NCBI RefSeq assembly: GCF_029962835.1
Contig: NC_080573.1
Span: 39,425,001 to 39,489,000, forward strand
Length of the DNA: 64,000 nt
Direction: 5' to 3'
Source of the DNA: Magnolia sinica
Lineage: Eukaryota > Streptophyta > Magnoliopsida > Magnoliales > Magnoliaceae
The position numbers and the translations under genes were made by a program. The notes beneath the pieces were generated by a model that was not told the origin of the DNA, did not search any database, and was given only the letters and a program-made list of their open reading frames with translations. Of this stretch, positions 56,275 through 64,000 are shown piece after piece. Each line of letters begins with the position of its first letter. The stretch's first letter is position 1.

Positions 56275-56744
56275 TTGCGGAAGACTAAAATTTTAAAAAC
56301 CATCTAAGTTTGAAGAAAATGCTGCCCGGGCGCACTGTAAGCTGTAGTGCTCCTAGCTGAATTGATTACTTAGACAGTCCAATCAACCAATCTGTACCGT
56401 CTATCAAGTTCATAATACATTGATACATTCTAATGCAAAAATTGAATGGATGAGATGATTCAATCCATCCTTGATTTAGCCTTTTTAACTAGTCTTCCTT
56501 TTTATCTATAGGTCAATCACCAATGTTTTAGGGTGATATTACCATGGAGGAAAATTCACATCTAATGTGCAAGCAGGTGCAAGCTCCTCCAAGGATTCAA
56601 CTAGTTTGCTTTTTCACCTTGTACTTGTGATATTGATTTGCTCCAAGCAGGACAGATCATGAAGGTTTACCAGCTAAAATGCATCCCAACCTATTGTTAT
56701 TTATATATCATAACTTGGGACTATAGCCCTTGGATCTGCTGTCA
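56275..56744. other. Non-coding spacer right of the MULE composite
   Basis: No gene, repeat or terminal structure recognised. Confidence 0.5.
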
Positions 56745-57978
56745 TCTTTGGTGTACAAACCATTGGTCGACCGTGTCAAGCTAGATGGTTAGGATATCCT
56801 TGAGGCCCACAACTCAGAAAGTCCGGACTGTTTACACTCTACTCTCTTTGGTCCTGTAAAATGGGCCCACTTCCAAGCAAATAGGCATCTTATGAAATGA
56901 GTGTATGTACTTTGAAAAGTCCACCAAACATTCAGTTTTATATATAAGATTGTAAGTTTAGATGAGCGACCCTACAGAAGCTGACAGTGTCTACGCATTC
57001 TTTGGAGCCTTTGCACAAAGTCAAAGATGGATAGTCTACATCTAACAATCCACTTACAACTACAGAAATTGAAAAGAGGTAATCACTGATCTAATCCTAA
57101 GCTTAAGAGGGTCACCTGACACGCAACAACAATTTAGAACATGATCTAAAGATAACCTAATATGCAGCTGATATTCTCTAGCTATTCTTCTCAATTTTCT
57201 TGTTTCATTCTCCTATATAAGTGAAGCCATTTCCTAAAGATCTTTACTAGGAAATGCCATCATTTATATAGGAGACTGAAACAAGAAAATTCAGAAGCGT
57301 TTGGATATTGGAGGACTTTTCCTTATCAGTTCCAAAAGCTCTCACTTGTCACTATTCTCTATTTGAATTTGAATACAAATTAGAACTCCGTGCAAGTGAA
57401 AAAAGAAATATTCACTTAAAAATATTCCAAGAAAAAACAATGAGGACTCATCCTCTAGTACCTACCCACAAGTGGGCCATAGGCCCATACCCAACATAGA
57501 TGAGGTATTATAATACACATAATTAACCCAGGCCCAAAGGTTTTATGTTTTCAATTAGAAAGGTGGGGCCCATAGTTCCATGATCTCATCTCACGGTCTT
57601 ATATACCATGGATTTCTGATTCACCCATAAAATCCTCCAGATTAGAAGAACCTATATGTACAATACTTTGCCTTTTTCTTAGTTGAATGTGAACTGCTGT
57701 TGTATTTTCTCTCTTAACCGTCTATAGTTGATAATATATAGAAAGATGGGGAGTGCTTACAATCTAGGTATTTCTTGTGCACCTTTTCCACCACATTGGG
57801 TCCCACAATATCAACTGTTTGGATTACCAAACCGTGGACTCGGTTGGCTCGTAACCTTTCAGCTGACCATTCTACGATGATAACGAGGATAAGAGAGGTT
57901 TGCGTGTTTTGTATTATTTCTTCACTTAACTTCCTACCTTAGCTTCTCTTTAAGGTGAACTAACAACAAAATAATACA

Positions 57979-58169
57979 ACCAACCACAGAAATTTCCCTA
58001 ACAAAAAATGCAAAACCAACCAACCAAAACTCATTTTCTCACCCCCAAACATTGCTCTCTTCTGCTACTATATATCCTCCCTATAAAAGACCCAAACCAC
58101 TAGCTTCTCCCCATCATATCTCATTCATACATCTTAACTAGTTTAGTACCTCTTCCTACACAACCATTC
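57979..58169 (+). promoter_or_regulatory. Core promoter and leader of proline-rich gene 3
   Basis: TATAAAA at 58,082-58,088, with ACCAACC at 57,979-57,985 and 58,015-58,021 (the latter extended to ACCAACCAACC). Confidence 0.7.
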
Positions 58170-58634
58170 ATGGCTTCAAAAACTTGCTTCTTCTTATGTC
58201 TACTCATTTTCGTGTCACTGGGCTACCACACATGCCTTGCAGCCCGCCACTTGTTGGACACTCCGGTGCCGGCTGCTCCACCGCCAGTGCCAACTATTCC
58301 GACCCTACCGAAACCCACATTACCAACATTGCCTCCAATGCCTGCAGTGCCAACTCTACCTAAGCCAACATTACCACCATTGCCTAGTGCCCAATTGCCA
58401 CCATTGCCCGTTGTGCCAACACTCCCAAAGGTAACATTGCCACCATTGCCATCTACCCAATTGCCGCCTGTGCCTGTCATGCCGAGTTTACCAAAGCCTA
58501 CATTGCCGCCCCTGCCGACCATGCCTACCATCCCCTCCATTCCAACAATCCCAACCCTTCCCTCCAGCCCAACCATCCCTTCAATCCCAACCATTCCTAC
58601 CATCCCTTCCCTCTCTCCACCCCCTTCAAACTAG
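58170..58634 (+). CDS. Secreted proline-rich protein, PELPK1-like, copy 3
   Basis: A 154-residue, single-exon protein with an intact frame. The signal peptide (MASKTCFFLCLLIFVSLGYH, cleavage after TCLA) is followed by ARHLLDTPVPAAPPP. Then come PTLPKPTLPTLPPMP, QLPPLPVVPTLPKVTLPPLP and QLPPVPVMPSLPKPTLPPLP blocks, and a TIPSIPTIPTLPSSPTIPSIP tail ending SPPPSN. Copies 1 and 3 agree closely in leader and tail, so this is the family's standard form. It is probably a cell-wall protein like its paralogues. The leader and poly(A) signal match the other copies, suggesting shared expression. No catalytic domain. Confidence 0.88.
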   Translation: MASKTCFFLCLLIFVSLGYHTCLAARHLLDTPVPAAPPPVPTIPTLPKPTLPTLPPMPAVPTLPKPTLPPLPSAQLPPLPVVPTLPKVTLPPLPSTQLPPVPVMPSLPKPTLPPLPTMPTIPSIPTIPTLPSSPTIPSIPTIPTIPSLSPPPSN

Positions 58635-58920
58635 CCCATGATAGCTATGTGGAGTACTATGGCCCATCGTCGATATGAAATCCTTGCATGTGATGGCACA
58701 CTCTTATCTCTTGAAGACTATTTATGTGGCTGATTTGTAGGTCTGTGGATTGTACACTTCCTGCCTTCTTTTGGCACTTGTTATTCTATATTCTTATTTT
58801 ATTTTTGTGGGATTTGGTTTGTGTATGTTGTTGTACTTGTATTTGTTTTTAGTGGTCATTTGAGACCTGGACTATGTATTGGAATATCTTTTGCGTTAAT
58901 AAATTCTCATTCATGTAGTC
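58635..58920 (+). promoter_or_regulatory. 3' UTR and poly(A) signal of gene 3
   Basis: AATAAA at 58,898-58,903 in GCGTTAATAAATTCTCATTC. Confidence 0.75.
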
Positions 58921-59108
58921 TGGATATCATGAACTTGTCACCATTCACAATATTGATAAAGAGAGAGAAGTCCACACGTTTGGACTGGTTTGAGCCTGGA
59001 TTTTTTAACTGTTTCAATCCGGTGGGCCAGCCCAAATGACTTTATGGAATGGGCCCAGCATAATGACCTCCTTAGAGAGTGTTGGCGTGTGTTCATAGTA
59101 GCATTTGT

Positions 59109-59438
59109 TGGGGATGTACTTGGGATGGATTGGATCGGGTTGAGGGTCGACCTAAGCCCGACCTGACCTCATGAGGACCCAACCTGCAACCCCACCCGAC
59201 TTTAATTCCAACCCAAGCTGCACAACCGGTGTTCATCTGTGATCAACCCTAAGCTGGCCAGCTCGACATGACCGATCGAACCCAATCCATATATATGCGA
59301 TTATTCCCAACCCGAACTATCCTGACCCAAATTTTCTCAACCTGAACCTAATCCTATTTCAAATCGAGTTGGAGTTTTTCAACCCTAACCCGTGCCAAGG
59401 ATGGTAACAACCCGACCCAAACCCAAGTAGCAGCCCTA
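59109..59438. mobile_element. hAT-type MITE (330 bp)
   Basis: Ends TGGGGATGTACTTGGG and (inverted) TAGGGCTGCTACTTGGG. The 8-bp flanks are GCATTTGT (59,101-59,108) and GCATTCAT (59,439-59,446), six of eight identical. The body is full of AACCCGACC / CCCGACCC words and has no coding. Confidence 0.65.
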
Positions 59439-59446
59439 GCATTCAT

Positions 59447-59888
59447 ATTAACAAGGTTAGAGAGCAATGTATAGAACTCTTCCTGTTAAGTTCATGAACA
59501 CTGAGTTTCAATCAAGAGAGTTGTATGTATAGACATCCTCTTTTTTTTTTTTCAAAGGAGCTGTTTGGATATGGTTATAATCGGTTCAGTTAAAATTTTA
59601 AGTGCTTATTAAAAAAATTAAACATGCACGGTAAATTCATAGGAAGTCAGAAAAATTTTAACCCTAAGAAGTCCATTTTGTTAAAATATTTAAAAAGTGG
59701 TTTTTTTATGTAACCGGTTATTCAATTAACCACTTTCTCCCTCCCCTCAACCTTAATACCACCACCATTCTTCAACCACCAGAGATCACGCCTCAACATC
59801 CAGTACCGATCAATATTATGGTTAATATGGACTGATGATGCTGAGATCTCGTCGATTTTACCTCACCTCCTATCAGTCACTGAGTACC
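59447..59888. other. Non-coding spacer
   Basis: No gene seen. It includes AACCGGTTATTCAATTAACC near 59,720, an imperfect palindrome. Confidence 0.5.
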
Positions 59889-60479
59889 TGCAATTAATGG
59901 AGGTACAAGAGAATACACGGTACAAGAGAATACACGGGGGCACTAATTAAATCTGGGGACCCTCCGATGCCTAAGTCAGGCACAGCAGGTGTAGTAGAAT
60001 TGGTATATTTGTATGTACCTTTACCCATGGCAGGGGATGTATTTATAGGCTTCTAGGCAGTCTGTGTATCTGAGTTGATTGGAGGGGCTAGTATTTGAAT
60101 CGAATTCTAATTCCAAGAATATCTCCAACTTTAATTCAATCAGCCTGATTTTCGGCGGAGATCTTGGGAGGTAATCCCACCCGTATACGAAGAGGATTCT
60201 TCTTTCTATTCTGAGACTGTAGTCGGTATCTGATGTCGAGGTTGGTACCTGAGGCCGAGGTCGGTATCCGAGACTGACCTCCGAGGTCAAAGTCGTCCCT
60301 TAAAGCTAAGGTCAGTACCTGAGGTTGAGGTCATCTTTTGACGTTGGCGAATAAGGCCGACTTCCAAAGTCATTAGTCGACACCTGAGGCCGAGTCGATA
60401 CTCCGCCCTTCTCTAGGGTTTCCTATGATCCCTCTGTTTTATTCTTGGTCGTCAGGTCAGTCCGATTTTACCTATTACA
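59889..60479 (-). repeat. 3' LTR of the gypsy fossil
   Basis: The minus strand starts TGTAATAGGTAAAATCGG right after the PPT and has a TATAAATACATCCCC box. It is rich in GACCTCGG / GAGGTCGG words. The far end (TTAATTGCA) is approximate. Confidence 0.65.
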
Positions 60480-60495
60480 GTTGTCCCCTACTTCC

Positions 60496-61046
60496 AAGCG
60501 CTATCTCCAAGGGCTCAGGAAGTAAGTAGGTTTGGACTGACGTGACCTTGATCTGTCATGCGAGTAAGAGGCTTCAAGTATGTGGGGGGTCGAGCATGTA
60601 GATTTATAGTCGATAGTCGAGCATATAGTGATAGGTCATGCACCGTAGAATCAATATGTCAACCACATAGTAGTAAGCCGAGCACTTGGTAGAAGGACTT
60701 TTCTCACTTAAATTGAGGGAAGTCTTTGTCGTTGATCATATAGATCGGATAGTCGGGATAATAATATTAAAAGAAATTCCCTTCCCCTGATCTAGATAAG
60801 ATCTTTTATTGTAAAATTTATAAAACAGTAGAGGAGAAACGGTAGCAGTATCACGAGTATCTTTTTCCCTCTTACAAAGGGAGGTCACTCACAGTCGAAC
60901 ATGTAGATAAAAATGGTAGATAAAATAGTATAAATAAAGGAGAAAAACTTCTTCCCTTTAACTAAGGGAGGTTTCTCATAGTCGAACACGAGTAGCTTCT
61001 ATCGAGGTGATCAGTCGAGCACAGTCATTTTACCTGTCGGAGTTCC
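60496..61046 (-). other. Untranslated stretch between pol end and LTR of the gypsy fossil
   Basis: Repeated TCTTTTTCCCTCTTACAAAGGGAGG / CTTCCCTTTAACTAAGGGAGG words (60,690-60,990). No gene. Confidence 0.5.
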
Positions 61047-61270
61047 TCATGGGTAGTAGATCTTTAGATGCTCGACGTTCCATGGATGAGGTAAGAACTT
61101 ACCCTCTATATCTTTTAGTCGATACGTCCCTCACTACTTAAGGTCGAGGTTTGGATTGACCGATGAGCCTTATTACTGAGCTTGGTTGACTGTTTTAGCT
61201 CAGTCATCAGGTTTCCTTACTAAGCCCAGCTTTCATAAGTACCTACTCTAGCTTGGCATTCAAGGGAGTG

Positions 61271-63248
61271 TGAAAAGGCCGATCTAAGAGTCCTAGAGGG
61301 GGGGTGAATAGGACTATGCTAAAATAAAAATTAAATGCAGAATTTAATAAATATAAATAAAGATAGCACTTAAACAATCTCACAATGCAGAAAAGAAAAG
61401 CAACCTCAAATGTACAAGTATTGAGAGGTTGATATAGATGTTGTTCTAAGGACAACCTTACACTAAAAACCAATAGTTTATGGTATGACAAACTGATTCC
61501 TAGAAAGGTCTGTGTATCAAAATCTCAAACTGATATAGAGGAATAAATAAATAAATAAATAAATAGCAAAGAATTAAACTAAGCTATTACAACATTCCCA
61601 CACTTGCATAAAAAGAAATTACAACATTCTTCCACAATTGCATAAAAGGAAATTACAACATCCACACAATTCCACAATCAATCATCCACCACAAGACCAG
61701 AAATTATAGTGGTTCACTTGTGTGTACACCAACTGTTTAGAAAAACAGCCATATAACTACTTCATTACTAATATCCTCACACAATGGATATTAGCGTTCA
61801 CTATGCAATAGGTTTTTCACGGTTCACCTAAAACCTTCATAATTGTGTCTTTCAAGTGGGCTTACACAATTCAAAAACCCCACACTCTGAGTTTTCTAGA
61901 TCACCTCAGACAAACCAAGAGAAAGAGATTTTTCTGGCACAATATCAAAGAAACCAAAAGAAAGAGATTTACAAAACTGTAACTGTAAAATATTTATCTG
62001 GATGTTCTCCTTTGATGCAGTCCGGTAGAACCGATTCGGAGTAGAAGTTCAACATTGATGTTCAATGTCCACACTCACTTATGAAAAAGGTTCTAAGTTC
62101 TAAATGAGTTTTAGATTAAATCACTTTGGGCTAGCTTGATTTGATTTTGATTCCAAGAAAAGAGAAAACAAAAAATCCCTTCTTCAAATAAGATTGGAAT
62201 GTAGAATACAAAATTAAATACAAAAAGTTAATTAAAGAGAATATTAAATGAGCACTAAATAGCTTAAGAATATCACTAACTTATCTCTCAGAGTGATGTC
62301 TTGATTTTGCTTGAATTGAATGAAAAACTCTGAAAATTGTGCTCTATTTATAAGTGTAGAAACCGTTCACTCGACTGGCCCAGAGGTCAGCTCGACTGGT
62401 TGAAGGACCAACAAACTTTTGAAAATTCGGGCACGATAATATAAAGTCATTCTACGATGGTCGAAGGGCCTGCTCGACCAGTCGAGTGGCTTCCACGACC
62501 GGTCGAGACCTGTCCACGAATGGTTATGCGTGACCCAATTTAGTTGCTAGACTTTGAGTCGAGCACTGTTCACTCAATTGGTCGAAGCTATAACAAAAAA
62601 TTCTAAAAATTAGTAATACACCTTAGACTGGTCGAGGAATTTCTTTGACTGGTCGAGCCAGTACTAGGACTAGTCGAACATAGGCTAAGACTAGTCAAGA
62701 AACAATCTATATACTTATGTAATGACCCAATTAAATATGCAATCAAAAAGTTACCTAACCTATGGTCAATGTAGGGTCTTACATACCTTATAAGTGATGT
62801 TTGAACATTGAAACATCTTTTACTTCAATTGATAGTTGATCTTGAAGTATATGAAGCTTAACATCTTGAAGTATGTTCAAGCTTGAACTTGTAACTCATT
62901 GAAGCTTGAATTTGAAACACTTTGAAGTTTGAACTTGAAGTACTTGACTTGTATTTCATCTTGATCTTTGAGGTTCAAAGCAAAGAACTTTTTCTTGACT
63001 TAGATGAAGCTTTGAAATCATGAACTACTGAAGCTTGAAAGAATGAACTATCACTTAGTGTTGTACTTGAACTTGAACTTATATATCTCTTGATCTTGCA
63101 TTGAAGTTCTTGAGGTACAAATCTTTGTTCTTGTACATGAGATGCATGATCTTGAATATGTAGATGAGCTACACAAAACACAAATTCCAAGAGGTTTTGG
63201 CACTACAAAATTTGATAATCATAGGAGCTAGAAAACATAGCACTTACA
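61271..63248 (-). mobile_element. Copia-type solo LTR (1,978 bp) nested in the gypsy fossil
   Basis: TG...CA ends (TGAAAAGGCC ... CACTTACA) are flanked by a perfect 5-bp duplication, GAGTG, at 61,266-61,270 and 63,249-63,253. Inverse orientation is shown by CCTAGAGGGGGGGTGAATAGG near the left end, the reverse of the CCTATTCACCCCC(C)TCTAGG motif at copia LTR ends. A cluster of GACTGGTCGAG-type near-palindromes lies at 62,380-62,700. No internal domains, so it is a solo LTR and younger than the gypsy gag it splits. Confidence 0.85.
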
Positions 63249-63928
63249 GAGTGTACCAATGGAAGTGACTTTTCTGATATCGGTTGGTATGATGGCCTCT
63301 GTTTTTTTTGGGGGGGCGTTAGCAGCAAAGGACTCCCCTTCTTCATTTTGCTTCCTATCCTTAACCGAGCTGTCTCCTCCTCGAGTAGCTATTCGTGAAC
63401 TAAAGAGTTCCTCGGCATTGAAATATTTTTTAGCTCAGTTAAGTAGGTCGGTGAGGGTAGTCAAGGGGTTCTTACCAATAGAGAAGAAGAACTTTCCTTA
63501 TTTAAGGATGGCTACCATCGTGATCAGAGCTATCTGGTCAAAGTAATCATTGACCTACACTGCTTCTGCCTTGAATCAGATGATAAAATCCCTTAATAGC
63601 TTGTCCTCCCTCTGTGCGATTGTGAGAAAATGAGCTAATGGCTTTTCTTTGTCTTTCCCACCGATGAACTGTGTGACGGAGACTTTGCTAAGTTGAGTGA
63701 AGAAGTTGATGGACTTCAGCTTTAATTGCATGTACCATTTTCGTGCAGTCCCCAACAAAGTCAGGGAAAATGCTATGCACATCACAAACTCAAAGGCGTC
63801 GTAAAGTTCCATTCAAGCCCTAAAGGATTTCACGTGTGCGGCCGAGTGCCCGGATCTGGAGTAGGGGGTGATTTGGGGCATCTAAAACTTGATATCTCAT
63901 GATTTTGTTAGTAAATAGGGGCCCAACT

Positions 63929-64000
63929 TGTCACGCCTCAAACTCGAAAAACGGGCTCACAAAATTTTCGATCGCCGAATCCGGCGCCGACAGCCTCCGT
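63929..64000 (-). mobile_element. Start of another LTR of the 4.5-kb gypsy family, cut by the window end
   Basis: TGTCACGCCTCAAACTCG, then CGGGCTCAC and CGATCGCCGAATCCGG, is the inverse of the 3' ends at 27,050-27,108 and 8,990-9,046. It directly adjoins gypsy gag sequence without a PBS, so it probably inserted into the older element. Confidence 0.8.

Larger units (their letters stand above)
56745..58990 (+). repeat. Tandem unit 3 of the proline-rich-gene array (with the flank of unit 2)
   Basis: 56,745-57,200 matches the downstream flank of gene 1 in its now-dispersed pieces. 57,250-58,169 matches the upstream flank of gene 2. The similarity to gene 1 continues past gene 3 to GAGAAGTCCAC near 58,980. 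This is the least disturbed unit. Confidence 0.8.
59889..63928 (-). mobile_element. Ty3/gypsy fossil, minus strand, with a nested copia solo LTR
   Basis: The parts kept on the minus strand are gag (about 63,254-63,880, with MCIAFSLTLLGTARKWY and HFLTIAQRE), the end of pol (about 61,047-61,130, with LPHPWNVEHLK), a polypurine tract (60,480-60,495, GGAAGTAGGGGACAAC) and an LTR of about 590 bp (59,889-60,479). Most of pol is absent, and a copia solo LTR sits inside the gag part. The LPHPWN tail and short LTR suggest the Tat group, from memory. The element is broken, with several interruptions, and old. Confidence 0.8.

Noticed and set aside
58223-58603. Glycine-rich minus-strand frames opposite the proline-rich genes (also 39,893 and 21,021)
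   Set aside because: They are the complement of Pro/Leu codon repeats. The plus-strand frame has a signal peptide, TATA box and poly(A) signal.

Overview
The window is plant nuclear DNA: AT-rich, intron-sparse, packed with LTR retrotransposons, MULE, hAT and CACTA elements and one LINE. Many repeats carry GGGCCCACC / 'catggtgggccc' text and 'accgtccatcc' phrases. From memory this is typical of magnoliids, so a magnoliid (Magnoliales/Laurales-like) source is my inference. The only genes that look alive are three tandem copies of one small secreted proline-rich protein (PELPK1-like) at 20,830, 39,879 and 58,170, all on the plus strand. Each has a TATA box, two ACCAACC motifs and an AATAAA signal.

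Layout. 1-4,082: minus-strand Ty1/copia fossil. 4,083-13,987: coding-free minus-strand Ty3/gypsy (chromovirus-type) remnant with both LTRs, PBS and PPT. One of its LTRs is split by a 4.47-kb solo LTR with a perfect 5-bp target duplication, and the other LTR keeps the empty site. 13,988-18,715: a CACTA-type end, then a plus-strand copia fossil of the same family with an extra 3' ORF, an LTR and a PBS. 18,741-27,353: unit 1 of the proline-rich-gene array, opened by a 1.3-kb insertion, a 533-bp hAT element and a 4.7-kb solo LTR. 27,354-38,783: hAT-like element, then a large LTR-like block with a nested double MITE, a 538-bp MULE-MITE and a LINE. 38,787-40,565: unit 2. 40,565-45,422: CACTA end and pieces of host genes (hnRNP-like, PPR, HD-ZIP III). 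45,432-56,265: a 10.8-kb Mutator-like composite with long inverted repeats, 21-bp minisatellites and captured exons (MLO, BAHD acyltransferase, one unidentified). 56,745-58,990: unit 3. 59,109-59,438: small hAT. 59,889-64,000: broken minus-strand gypsy element with a nested 2-kb copia solo LTR and, at the window edge, another LTR of the 4.5-kb family.

How it fits together. Once insertions are subtracted, the spacers between the three genes reduce to about 1.4-1.7 kb of mutually similar sequence. The locus was therefore a compact tandem array (unit about 2.3 kb) that transposons later pulled apart to about 38 kb. The middle gene has a 19-bp deletion that changes the frame of its C-terminal tail.

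The most unusual structure is the 45-56 kb composite. Its outermost ends share a 9-bp target duplication and MULE-like termini, yet a second pair of the same terminal repeats faces inward at its centre, 36 bp apart. This fits joint transposition of two neighbours, or reintegration of a circular form, and does not fit simple nesting. All comparisons were made by eye within the window. No database search was run.
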